Shown: positions 36,396-46,394, counted from the stretch's first letter. The stretch is DNA of 64,000 bases from Bryopsis sp. KO-2023 (GCA_030272585.1 BSYQ01000014.1:248001-312000), one strand, 5' to 3'. Notes: generated by a model not told the origin, from the sequence alone. A program made the numbers and translations.

Positions 36396-36960
36396 CTTAT
36401 GCAGGTGTTACTGTAGGTGTCACTGGCCAGGTATCAGATTCCAGGTGTCATGCAGGTGTTTCTATAGGTGTCACTGGCCAGGTATCAGATTCCAGGTGTC
36501 ATGCAGGTGTTACTGTAGGTGTCACTGGCCAGGTATCAGATTCCAGGTGTCATGCAGGTGTTACTGTAGGTGTCACTGGCCAGGTATCAGATTCCAGGTG
36601 TCATGCAGGTGTTTCTATAGGTGTCACTGGCCAGGTATCAGATTCCAGGTGTCATGCAGGTGTTACTGTAGGTGTCACTGGCCAGGTATCAGATTCCAGG
36701 TGTCATGCAGGTGTTACTGTAGGTGTCACTGGCCAGGTATCAGATTCCAGGTGTCATGCAGGTGTTACTGTAGGTGTCACTGGCCAGGTATCAGATTCCA
36801 GGTGTCATGCAGGTGTTACTGTAGGTGTCACTGGCCAGGTATCACATTCCAGGTGTCATGCAGGTGTTACCATAGGTATTGCTGGCCAGGTATCACATTC
36901 CAGGTGTCATGCAGGTATCACATAGGTGTTACCGGTCAGGTATTATATCATTGCACTTGA
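36396..36960. repeat. Right subterminal array of the CACTA element: 51-bp unit, about 10 copies
   Basis: A 51-bp unit containing GGCCAGGTATCAGATTCCAG and CATGCAGGTGTTAC repeats about ten times with few changes; copies 2 and 5 share the same variant (GTTTCTATAGG), which hints at a three-unit higher-order duplication. Degenerate copies continue to the terminal inverted repeat. It spells a 17-residue Cys-rich repeat in one frame, which is an artefact of unit length. Confidence 0.9.
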
Positions 36961-37225
36961 GAGTAGGTGTTACCCAGGTGTCACCAGGTATTACCCAGGT
37001 ACTACCCATTTCCCGTAGTGACATATATAGTTAGGAAAAGAAACGGGAGGGTATTACATGTGCACAGTGATTTTCTTCGACCTTATGTGGAGTGATGGGG
37101 GAAGGTATTTGGACTGAGAAGTTTTTCCTGAATGGAAGTGTATGATCTGCAGTCTGGAACATGGATATTATGAAGGACAGGAGGGGTTTGAGATAATGAA
37201 TTCAGAGAAGAGTGAGATGAATTAG

Positions 37226-37817
37226 TGATACCAGCTGCTGACGTCCAGGGACGTCAGACGTCAAAGGCGTCATGCATCTGACGTCTGTGAAGCGTCAGAT
37301 GCATCCCCGGTGAATGACAGCATCCTCCCAAGGAGGTACTACTGAACTACAGCGAGGAAATCACCGCAAGAGCACAGAGTCAAGACAGTGGTTCGATCAG
37401 CCAGATTAGGACTTGCGAGACTGAGGTCTTGTGTTCGAGTCTGAGTGGGAACGTGCTTTGGACTGGGCCTGTGTGTGAGTGTGTGAGTGAGTCAGGAGTA
37501 GAACTGGCGGCTGTGAGTCAGGGTAGTGGGAGTGTTACGGGTGGTTAGTCACCCTCGGGAAAGTCGAACTGGGAGTTAAAGGATGGGACGCTGTGAGTCA
37601 GGGTAGTGGGAGTGTTACGGGTGGTTAGTCACCCTCGGGAAAGTCGAACTGGGAGTTAAAGGATGGGACGCTTGATGTAACCTTGCTTTTCAGTGATCTG
37701 TGGTGTGACCCCGAGTCTGTGACCCGTGCGATTTTGTGTGACCGTTCCGCCGCCGCCTCACTCTTTCCCGAGATAGGAGACGTCGCTCACGGACGTCAGT
37801 CCTCCCGAGCGATAACA
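37226..37817 (+). repeat. 5' LTR (592 bp) with internal 80-bp tandem duplication
   Basis: Starts TG and ends CA. The segment 37511-37590 is repeated directly at 37591-37670. The first 80 bp are dense in GACGTC/TGACGTC words and contain a perfect 12-bp hairpin (ATGCATCTGACG at 37272-37283, complement at 37293-37304, loop of 9). Confidence 0.95.
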
Positions 37818-37822
37818 TTTTT

Positions 37823-37840
37823 TGGTTTCGGAGCCCGAAG
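37823..37840 (+). other. Primer-binding site
   Basis: TGGTTTCGGAGCCCGAAG begins 5 nt after the LTR end; it starts with TGG, the complement of a tRNA 3' CCA. The priming tRNA cannot be named from this alone. Confidence 0.65.
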
Positions 37841-38289
37841 GAACCGACTGGACTGGAGCTCTCCGCTGGTTTGACCAGCAGGTTTGTTCGAGGCGCTTAA
37901 CGCCAGTCGTAAGGTCGTGGGAAAACGGAAAAAAAGGCAAACGCAGTGAACGGGAAAAAAGGAAAACGTGTGGTAGAAACGTTGGAAAAGAATCACACCC
38001 ATAAAAAGAGAGAAAAGAGGGTGCCAACGTTCAGTCGTGTGACAGGACGTTTGGGAAAAAGGTTACCCTGTAACCTGCGTCGCTGTCAGCGAACTGTAGT
38101 ACTCAGGTTCGAAGGGTTAGAGTCGGACGTGAAGGGGTATAGTAGTATTACGTATAGCAACTCTCACGGCAAGGGCACGTGGGTTATCCGTTCACAGTTC
38201 GGCAAGGACAGGTCGTGGCGCGAAAGTCAACGGTTTACAGTTGACAGTAACCGTTGCCTGGAAAGTCAACTGAAAGTCAAGCGACCAGA

Positions 38290-40536
38290 ATGGCTCTGGT
38301 TCCGGTCGTTACAGAAAGCGACATGGTCGCGATAAGCGACGAAGTTATGGAAGGGTCAGAAGTGCAACCAATGGTGCACCAGCAAATTCAGAATATACAG
38401 ATCAATGGTTCTGATCACACTGAAATGCAAAGACAGATTGAGGTCTGGGGTGGAACAGTAACCAACCACCTCCAGCAATCATTGACCTCCATGCAGAGCC
38501 AGGTTCAACAAGTCCAGGTTGAACTCTATACACACAGAGAGCAAGCAGAGCTATATCAGTCAACTCTAAAGGAAGAGTTGCAGTCAGCCTTAGTGCACAG
38601 TTTGGAAGAACAGAGTCGAAAACTACAGCAGACTCAAGAGCTACATGCAAAGGACTTTTATCAAAGCCTCACTGCAAATACAAACACTCAACTGAAGGAC
38701 CTTGGTGAACAGTTGAGAAGTACAGGAAAAGATCATGCTGTGGGCATGGCTCAGTGGAAAAATAAGAACCAAACAGAGCTGGAACTATTCCAGAAGAAGC
38801 AGTTAGCTCTACAGGAGCAACTGATGTTGGTTCAAAAGAAACAACAGGAAGATATTAATGCCCAACTATATGAAGTGTCTCAGCACATGCAAAGAATGCA
38901 AAAACAGCTGATGGAAGAGAGGGAGAGTATGACAAACACAATGACTAGTATACTACAAGGAGAATTGGACTCCTATCCTGCAGTCATTCAGAAAATGGTA
39001 GCTACAGCAGTGGATGAAACCACCACAGCTATTGAGGACAAGTATAACAATGCTGAAGGACAGAAAGCAGATCTAGAAGAGACTAGATGGGCTTTAACTG
39101 ATCCAGAATATCAGAAAGCAGTTGATGGCTGGATGAAGGATGGAATCCTGAGAACACCTATTCCTCCACAAGTGATGCAAGTGCATATGATGCAAGCAAC
39201 ACAAACAGTACAGAATACAGAGGAAGGAGAAACTGAGGGACAAACTCAGGATATCCCAACATCTGGTCAGCCACCAGTACAGCAAGTTATACCTGCCACA
39301 AGTACTGGAGCAGTACCTCCAGGACCCTCTTCTTTAGGTCTAATAGACCTCACTTCAGGACAACAACTGTCCATGGGTTTACCACCCCCTATACTGCAAC
39401 CACCAGCAGTAACTATAGCACCTCCAGCTACCTTTACTTTAGGTACTATCCCAGCACCATCAGGAATGGGAATTCGACCACCAAATCCCTTTGAACAGTT
39501 AACAAGTCAAAGAGCACCCAGTGGTGGTGCACCTGGAGGAAATCCAGGGGATCCAAATGGATCAAATGGACCAAATGGCCCAGACAGACCAGGCATGCCT
39601 AGAGCATCTGGTTCTGGACATCCAGGGCCAGGGAATGGTGGTGATGGTGGTGGAGGTGATGGAGGAGGTCCCCCAGGAGGAGGACCACCTGATAGAGATC
39701 CTAGTGGTACATCAGGAGGTTCAGGACAAGGTCCTGATAGACCTTACAGCAAACAGATTAAGCTCACTCCCCCAGAGAAATTCACAGGAGATGAAAGGAT
39801 GTCTGCAACAGAATGGATACTAGGAATGAAGAGATGGTTGCAGAATCAACACATCTTAGAGAGAGACTGGTTATCCTGTTTTCAGTCACATCTCCAGGGA
39901 GATGCACTTAGCTGGTTAAACCTGATGGATATACAGATCATGAATCAGGAAAAAGCAGAGTATGCTAGCTGGCAAGAGTTCACTCAAGAACTAAGGAATG
40001 TTTTTGAGCCAGTCTCCCTAATAGAGACTGCCAGAAAACAATTAAGAACTCTAAGGCAGACTGGAACTGCCTTAGGCTACATCAGACTCTTCAGAAAGCT
40101 GATGTTTAGACTCCCTAACCTACCTCAGGAAGAAAGGTATGCTGCCTTTGTGGATGGGCTAGCAGATAGAAATATGCAAGCACAGGTTATGACCCTGTGT
40201 GATGGAGATCTGGATAAGGCCATCCTCACAGTCCAAAGACTCTCTGCAACTATAGGCAGTAGAGGTGGCACTACTAGCAGTTTTAGAGGCAGAGGTAGAG
40301 GGAGGGGAAGATTTGGACAGAGAAATACACAGATGTCAGCAATGATGTCTGCTGCAACATCGCAACTGCCTCCTGCAGCAAATTCAGTTAAGGCTGTGCA
40401 GCAGAGAGGTCAGATGGGATCTAGGCCCTCAAGGGGAGGATCCTTCAAGTGTTTTCTATGTGGAAGCACAGAGCATGGGGTGAGACAGTGTCCCAAACTG
40501 TCCCAAGCTCAGAAAGCCCTGAAGAAGGGAAACTAA
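38290..40536 (+). CDS. Gag of the chromodomain retrotransposon
   Basis: Frame of 748 codons from ATG at 38290 to TAA at 40536. Domains in order: a long Gln/Glu-rich coiled-coil region (about residues 40-260), a Pro/Gly-rich linker, a Retrotrans_gag capsid-like core (KFTGDERMSATEWILGMKRW, FQSHLQGDALSWLN, LRTLRQTGTALGYIRLF), a basic RGRGRGRGR stretch, and a CX2CX4HX4C zinc knuckle (CFLCGSTEHGVRQC). It forms the particle that packages the RNA. The stop codon overlaps the pol frame, with a slippery heptamer just before it. The leader 37818-38289 has no frame of note. Confidence 0.93.
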   Translation: MALVPVVTESDMVAISDEVMEGSEVQPMVHQQIQNIQINGSDHTEMQRQIEVWGGTVTNHLQQSLTSMQSQVQQVQVELYTHREQAELYQSTLKEELQSALVHSLEEQSRKLQQTQELHAKDFYQSLTANTNTQLKDLGEQLRSTGKDHAVGMAQWKNKNQTELELFQKKQLALQEQLMLVQKKQQEDINAQLYEVSQHMQRMQKQLMEERESMTNTMTSILQGELDSYPAVIQKMVATAVDETTTAIEDKYNNAEGQKADLEETRWALTDPEYQKAVDGWMKDGILRTPIPPQVMQVHMMQATQTVQNTEEGETEGQTQDIPTSGQPPVQQVIPATSTGAVPPGPSSLGLIDLTSGQQLSMGLPPPILQPPAVTIAPPATFTLGTIPAPSGMGIRPPNPFEQLTSQRAPSGGAPGGNPGDPNGSNGPNGPDRPGMPRASGSGHPGPGNGGDGGGGDGGGPPGGGPPDRDPSGTSGGSGQGPDRPYSKQIKLTPPEKFTGDERMSATEWILGMKRWLQNQHILERDWLSCFQSHLQGDALSWLNLMDIQIMNQEKAEYASWQEFTQELRNVFEPVSLIETARKQLRTLRQTGTALGYIRLFRKLMFRLPNLPQEERYAAFVDGLADRNMQAQVMTLCDGDLDKAILTVQRLSATIGSRGGTTSSFRGRGRGRGRFGQRNTQMSAMMSAATSQLPPAANSVKAVQQRGQMGSRPSRGGSFKCFLCGSTEHGVRQCPKLSQAQKALKKGN
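40527..40533 (+). promoter_or_regulatory. Programmed -1 frameshift site GGGAAAC
   Basis: The heptamer fits X XXY YYZ in gag frame (G GGA AAC) and lies directly before the gag TAA at 40534. Slipping back by one leads into the pol frame, which is open from about 40449. The same heptamer type is used by known -1 frameshifting retroelements. A downstream stimulatory fold was not worked out. Confidence 0.8.
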
Positions 40537-43500
40537 AAGAGGAGGCTAGTGTTGGGTCAGCTAAGCCTCCAGATGATATTGAAATGAAAGAACCCATTAC
40601 AAAAACACCAGCCTCACTAAATGATGGTGTTCAAGAGACACCTGTGGTTGCAGCCCCTATTGCAACAGAACAGGAAGCATACACACTGGATGGGGTCACT
40701 CCAGGAGTGTTAATTCAAAAGAAAAAGCAGTCTCAAAAGAGAGTGGATAAACAAACAGAGGCCACTGTGAGTTTACCCACTAGAGTGGAAGGAAATGTTG
40801 AGGGAAAGGAACCAGTTCAGACTGCAGTAGCTCAGGCTACAGCAGCATATAGAGGATATGAACTGGCAGGATTTATTGGTGCAAAGAAAGCTACAGCATA
40901 CATTGATACAGGATCCACTGCTAACTATATTAGCATGGATGCAGTCAAGGAACTGGGACTACAATACAAACCACAAGAAACTCCTGTTAAGTTTCTAGAT
41001 GGTACAGAAAGGAAATCAGTGGGGAGATGTTTTGGCATCCCATTTGTCTGTGGAAAGATCCAGCTCTCATTTGATGCTGATGTCTTTCCAGACAGTAATC
41101 ACCCAATCCTACTGGGATTGCCCTGGCTCATACACTATAATCCCAAAGTGGATTTTAAGTCAGGAATAATCACAGTAAACAAGGGCAAAAAGAGTGTAAA
41201 ATTACCACTCTCAGTGATGCCTGAATATCAGCTCAAACCCACTGGAGCTACAGAACTTTCCTTTTGTTCTAGTGGCAGAATCAAAAGACAGATAGAAAAA
41301 GGGGAAATCAAACACATCATCATGGTGGTGATTAGGCCAGAGGATGAATCAAAGACCAGAGATAGGACTTTCCGGTTACGGTACCGTAAACCGTACCGTA
41401 ACCCCACTCCGGTCACTTACGGTTACGGTAGTTACGGTCCGGACCGGAGTGGTTTTCGTGCTCGGAACCGGACCACCGTACCACTCCGTACTGCTCCGGT
41501 ACCGGACCGTACCGACCGTAACCACCGTACCAACCGTAAACCGTAAATAGTAACCCCCGCAGGGTCCCGAGAACCCAAAGGAACCCAAGGGGATTCGAAC
41601 CCACGACCTTACAGACTACAGCCTAACGCTTTAACACTGAACCACACCACTTCACGATGATTTAGGGGCTACCGTAGCTATACCGTACCTGTTCCGTACC
41701 GTAAAAACAACATATTACTCCGGTTACGGTACGGAGTTACGGCCGTAATACGGAACCGTAAACCGACCGTAACCGGACCGGACCGTAGCCGGACCAAAAA
41801 TTTGGCCCAAGTCCTATCTCTGTCAAAGACTGGAGTAGAAACAATCCCAGAACAAAGGGAAGGGGATGATCTACAGAAAATCCTGCAGGAGGATATGGAT
41901 CCCAGGATTAAGGAAGTACTGACTCAGTACAGAAAAGTATTTGCAAAAGATTTGCCTAAGGGTGTACCTCCTACCAGGCTGGGTCATGAATTCAGGATTG
42001 ATCTGGAGGAGGGTACAGAACCCATGTATAGACCCCTATACAAACTGTCTCCTCTTGAGTTAGATGAGGTTAAAAGACAGTTAGATTACCTGTTGGAGAT
42101 GGATTTCATAGAACCATCACAGTCACCCTTTGGGGCACCAATCCTGTTTGTCCCTAAGAAAGATGGAGGGCTCAGGATGTGCCTGGATTACAGATGGCTC
42201 AATAAGAAAACCATCAAAAATAGATACCCTCTGCCCTTACCAGAGGAGATGATTGACAGGGTGCATGGGGCTAGATATTTCACAAAGATTGATTTGAGAT
42301 CAGGCTACTGGCAGATGCCTCTAAGGGAAGAGGACAGGCCTAAGACTGCCTTTAGAAGCAGATTTGGACACTATCAGTTCAAAGTGCTTTCCTTTGGACT
42401 TACTAATGCTCCAGCACAATACATGAACATGGTTAATGATATCTTCAAGGATATGCTGGATATCTTTGTGCTGATCTTCATTGATGATCTCTTAATCTAT
42501 TCTAAGAGCATCTCTGAGCATGTAGAGCATTTAGCAGCAGTCTTAGCCAGGCTACAGAAGTATAGTCTGTTTGCCAAGGCCACCAAAAGTGAAATCTGTG
42601 TAAGGGAAACAGATTTCTGTGGATTTTGGTTGAGTGAAAAAGGGATCTCAGCAATGGATGTGAAAGTTAAGGCAATCAGGGATTGGAAGCCCTTAAAAAC
42701 AGTTACTGATGTCAGGAGTTTTCTGGGGATGGTATCCTTCTATAGAAGATTCATCCCAGACTTTGCAAAGATAGCAGGCCCTCTGCATGACTTAACTAAA
42801 AAGGATGTCATGTGGGAGTGGGGATCTGCTCAGGAACAAGCTTTTCAAACACTCAAAACTGCATTGATGGGGAAACCAGTGCTGATCCATCCTAATCCAG
42901 TGAAAGATTACACTGTGATTAGTGATGCATCTGGAGAAGCAACTGGAGGGGTCCTTTGTCAGGATCATGGCTCTGGATTACAGCCTATAGCCTTCTGCAG
43001 TAGGAGATTATCAAAGTCAGAACAGAACTACTCAGTATATGAAAGGGAACTCCTGGGAATAGCCTACTGCTTGATGCAGTGGAGGCACTATTTAGAGGGC
43101 TGCCCAGGAGAAGTCACAGTCTTTACAGACCACCAGCCACTAACTAATTTCATGGATCAAAAGATGATGTCAAGACCCCAAGCCAGGTGGCTCAGGGCAG
43201 GACATTTCCTCAGCATCAAACCAAAAATTCAGTACATCCAAGGGAAACTGAATCTGGTTGCTGATGCACTATCAAGAAGTCTTCCAGCAGAGCAGGAACT
43301 CAAAGTAGTGAGTTCATTACAGCCTAGCACAGAAGAGATTACACTCTGGGAACAAGCAACACTGGCAGATGTTGAGATCAAGGACATCTACACTCAAATA
43401 CTAGATGGAGAGAGAATTCCAGGATATGGAATCAATGAATCAGGGTTATTGATTTATCAAACTCAGGATGGACTTATGAAATTATGGGTTCCTCAGGAAC

Positions 43501-44792
43501 TGAGAATGAAAGTCCTTACTGAAGGACATGATAATCAGATTTCAGGACATCTGGGAATAGAGAGAACTCTAGAGCTGATGTCCAGGAAATACTACTGGAA
43601 TGAGATGAAAAAGGATGTCCAGGAATATGTTAGGACATGTGAGGTTTGCCAGCAAATGAAGCCTGAGTTGAGAGCTCAGAAGGGCTTGCTGCAACCTATT
43701 CCAGTAGCTGATAAGAAATGGGATCAGATCACTACTGATCTAGTGACTGACTTACCCCCTGTGGATGGGTTTGATTCAATTGCAGTGTTTGTTGATAGAT
43801 TGACTAAGATGGTAAAGTTTATACCCTGCAGCAAAACAATAGATGCACCAGGATATGCAAGGATATTCTTTGATCACATCTTCAGGAATCATGGGATTCC
43901 CAGTGTGATAATCAGTGATAGGGACACTAGATTTGCTAGTAAATTTTGGCAGGAATTAATGAGATGTGTGGGGACTAAAGTAAGGATGTCCACAGCCTTC
44001 CATCCTCAAACAGATGGACAAAGTGAAGTCAGCATCAGAACATTAGAGAATTTCCTAAGACCCTATGTGGAAGAGCATCCAGAGACATGGATGCAGGGAT
44101 TAGGGATGGCTGAATTTGCAGCCAACAATGCTGTACACACATCTACAGGATACAGCCCCTTCTACTTGATGTATGGGGTGCATCCTCAGCTGCCAGGAGA
44201 TCTACTGGCTGGAAAAGCTCAAGCTGAAGCAGAATCAGTGCAAGAGATGATATCTCATATGCAGGAAGTCATCAATGATGCCAAAGACAGATATAAGACA
44301 GCTCAAGAGAAGATGAGGCAGCAAGCTAATAAGAAAAGGAGGGATGTACAGTTTCAAGTGGGAGAAAAGGTGTTGCTCTCCACAAAGACATTGAATTTAT
44401 CAGTCTTGAAACACATCCCAGCAAAAATCAGAAGAAGATATATAGGGCCTTTTGTTATTGCTGCTGCAGTGGGATCTGTGGCATATAGATTGGTGTTACC
44501 AGATGGATGGAAATTACATCCTGTATTTCATGTATCAAAGTTGAGAAAACTTCAGGAGAGTTCAAAGTTTCCTAGGGAGGTAATGGCACCTCCAGCAGAA
44601 TTAGATTCTGAGGGAGAAGAAGAATTTGAAGTTGAGGCTGTAGTAAGACATAAGTTTTCAGGAAGAAAAAGGAGATTTTTAGTAGTCTGGAAGGGGTATC
44701 CACTTAGTGAAGCAACCTGGGAACCCCAAGACAATTTATTGAATGCATCAGAGATCCTGGCTGATTATAAGAGGAGAGCTGGGATCAGGTAG
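40530..44792 (+). pseudogene. Pol of the chromodomain retrotransposon, interrupted by a hAT-like insertion
   Basis: Expressed as a -1 fusion to gag. First part (to 41356): aspartic protease with DTGS (TAYIDTGSTANYISMD) and the LLGLPWL strand. It is interrupted at 41357-41822 by a transposon; the frame on both sides of the 8-bp target duplication is the same. Second part (41823-44792): RT (KIDLRSGYWQMPL, FGLTNAPAQYM, FIDDLLIYS), RNase H (VISDASGEATGGV, DHQPL), integrase with an HHCC site (HDNQISGHLG, CEVC) and D, D, E (TTDLVTDLP, ISDRDTRF, SEVSIRTLENFLR), and a C-terminal chromodomain (FEVEAVVRHK, VVWKGYPLSEATWEP) that steers insertion toward modified chromatin. All catalytic residues are present; the insertion is the only break seen. 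Confidence 0.93.
41357..41822. mobile_element. hAT-like non-autonomous element with tRNA-like promoter, 466 bp
   Basis: Ends are inverted repeats CAGAGATAGGACTT (41357-41370, complement at 41809-41822). An 8-bp duplication TCAAAGAC flanks it at 41349-41356 and 41823-41830; 8 bp and a CA-G terminus fit the hAT superfamily. The left half is made of degenerate CCGTAACC/GGTTACGG words. On the minus strand it contains a perfect Pol III B box GGTTCGAATCC (41591-41601) and an A-box-like TGGTTCAGTG about 43 nt before it. No protein frame. A second, truncated copy lies at 50881-51142. Confidence 0.9.
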
Positions 44793-45034
44793 AAGTTAGA
44801 TGCACTTTTGATTCTGTGGCTGAAGGATCAGGAATCCCAGAGACTAGGGGATGGGTTGCATAAGGGCAGTGAAGTGTTTTCTGAACTTCTGTGGGTTAAG
44901 GATTTTATGGGGATCTAATTATCCTTTCAGAAGTGCAGGGAGCTTGGGATTTGCATCACCCTAGTTCAGAGTTACTTTTACAGAATCAGAAGGATGCATT
45001 TGATGGATACTTGGTGAGGGCACCAACTGCCCCC

Positions 45035-45044
45035 AGGGGGGAGG
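45035..45044 (+). other. Polypurine tract
   Basis: AGGGGGGAGG lies 4 nt before the 3' LTR, the expected site of plus-strand priming. Confidence 0.8.
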
Positions 45045-45048
45045 CAAT

Positions 45049-46004
45049 TGATACCAGCTGCTGACGTCCAGGGACGTCAGACGTCAAAGGCGTCATGCAT
45101 CTGACGTCTGTGAAGCGTCAGATGCATCCCCGGTGAATGACAGCATCCTCCCAAGGAGGTACTACTGAACTACAGCGAGGAAATCACCGCAAGAGCACAG
45201 AGTCAAGACAGTGGTTCGATCAGCCAGATTAGGACTTGCGAGACTGAGGTCTTGTGTTCGAGTCTGAGTGGGAACGTGCTTTGGACTGGGCCTGTGTGTG
45301 AGTGTGTGAGTGAGTCAGGAGTAGAACTGGCGGCTGTGAGTCAGGGTAGTGGGAGTGTTACGGGTGGTTAGTCACCCTCGGGAAAGTCGAACTGGGAGTT
45401 AAAGGATGGGACGCTTGATGTAACCTTGCTTTTCAGTGATCTGTGGTGTGACCCCGAGTCTGTGACCCGTGCGATTTTGTGTGACCGTTCCGCCGCCGCC
45501 TCACTCTTTCCCGAGATAGGAGACGTCGCTCACGGACGTCAGTCCTCCCGTCTGTGAAGCGTCAGATGCATCCCCGGTGAATGACAGCATCCTCCCAAGG
45601 AGGTACTACTGAACTACAGCGAGGAAATCACCGCAAGAGCACAGAGTCAAGACAGTGGTTCGATCAGCCAGATTAGGACTTGCGAGACTGAGGTCTTGTG
45701 TTCGAGTCTGAGTGGGAACGTGCTTTGGACTGGGCCTGTGTGTGAGTGTGTGAGTGAGTCAGGAGTAGAACTGGCGGCTGTGAGTCAGGGTAGTGGGAGT
45801 GTTACGGGTGGTTAGTCACCCTCGGGAAAGTCGAACTGGGAGTTAAAGGATGGGACGCTTGATGTAACCTTGCTTTTCAGTGATCTGTGGTGTGACCCCG
45901 AGTCTGTGACCCGTGCGATTTTGTGTGACCGTTCCGCCGCCGCCTCACTCTTTCCCGAGATAGGAGACGTCGCTCACGGACGTCAGTCCTCCCGAGCGAT
46001 AACA
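45049..46004 (+). repeat. 3' LTR (956 bp) with internal 444-bp tandem duplication
   Basis: Same ends as the 5' LTR. A segment starting TCTGTGAAGCGTCAG at 45107 restarts at 45551, so 444 bp are duplicated in tandem. Removing this gives a 512-bp core, the same as the 5' LTR without its own 80-bp duplication. Confidence 0.93.
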
Positions 46005-46009
46005 ATTAG

Positions 46010-46394
46010 ACCTAGTGACATGCAGATGGAGATTCCTGATTTGGTTAAGTCGATAGGGGTGTCTGCATGTTGGCTGACTTGGGTTTTTGTATTTTATCGA
46101 GAGGACTTGAATCGATTAGGGCTGAGGAGTTTTTAGGCAGGGAAGCGTGTTGGGCCGACGATCTGAGTCACGCTCAACGAGGTTTATGATGGGCTCATTA
46201 CATTCTCCGTTGTGGATAAAACGAGACAGTCGACCTTCCGTATTGTAATTCATTCGCACGTAACTTCATTCGCGCCAACACGCCGAACCTTTTCTCTAAA
46301 CGAAAAGAACTGCCAGGTGTCCCCAATCTCTCACGGAAAAGGCAACAGGTAGACTTTCGGGGAGGCTGGCAGCGTGCCGTACGTTATCACGTGA
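46010..46394. other. Sequence right of the chromodomain element
   Basis: 46010-46136 continues the sequence interrupted by the chromodomain element (an open frame ending at 46136, SIGVSACWLTWVFVFYRED, unrecognised); it may belong to the older retroelement. From about 46140 to 46386 no feature is recognised. The 8-bp target TCACGTGA for the LINE insertion is at 46387-46394. Confidence 0.4.

Larger units (their letters stand above)
33269..37020. mobile_element. CACTA (En/Spm)-type DNA transposon, 3752 bp, non-autonomous
   Basis: Both ends carry the inverted repeat CACTACGGGAAATGGGTA (33269-33286, and complement at 37003-37020), beginning with the diagnostic CACTA. It is flanked by a 3-bp target duplication ACA (33266-33268 and 37021-37023). 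The interrupted integrase frame closes exactly if the element and one ACA are removed, which fixes the ends. Subterminal tandem arrays at both ends are built on the same word, TGATACCTG, in inward orientation, as expected of transposase-binding repeats in this superfamily. No transposase frame is visible; the interior carries gene-like exons on the minus strand. Confidence 0.92.
30778..37097 (+). pseudogene. Degenerate LTR-type retroelement pol (RT, RNase H, integrase), split by a transposon
   Basis: The open frame starts at 30778 with no gag or protease visible. The reverse transcriptase shows LDIRDSFHQVGLHPSIQQSF, LPQGWLNSP and the YMDD box. A T7 run at 31675-31681 breaks the frame; reading continues one register over with RNase H (VGVDASLEGWGGVLY, ending LPDFLSR). 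The integrase follows: HAGHFG plus CKVC zinc site and D, D, E residues in VALDFIGP, VQLDNAKSF and LVERGNRN. At 33268 the frame meets the CACTA element and resumes at 37021 for about 25 codons, ending at a TGA at 37095-37097. RT motifs differ from the typical Ty3/Gypsy motifs of the element at 37226, so this is a separate lineage. No LTRs were identified. Non-functional as it stands. Confidence 0.85.
37226..46004 (+). mobile_element. Chromodomain Ty3/Gypsy LTR retrotransposon, complete apart from an insertion
   Basis: LTRs at 37226-37817 and 45049-46004 both start TGATACCAG and end GATAACA. The 5-bp target duplication ATTAG stands at 37221-37225 and 46005-46009. The element has a primer-binding site, gag with zinc knuckle, pol in order protease-RT-RNase H-integrase-chromodomain, and a polypurine tract. 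The target is 129 bp past the pol frame of the older element at 30778. The LTRs are nearly identical in their shared 512-bp core, which suggests a recent insertion. Pol is interrupted by a 466-bp hAT-like element. Confidence 0.96.

Noticed and set aside
36385-36960. 191-codon Cys/Trp-rich repeat protein
   Set aside because: It is the translation of the 51-bp subterminal array of the CACTA element; 51 is a multiple of three, so the frame stays open by chance.
37683-37874. Short ORF shared by both LTR regions
   Set aside because: It lies inside the LTR repeats and their leader; no protein features.
41580-41680. tRNA gene on the minus strand
   Set aside because: It has a perfect B box and an A-box-like word, but no complete acceptor stem pairing was seen and it sits inside a duplicated transposon; treated as tRNA-like.
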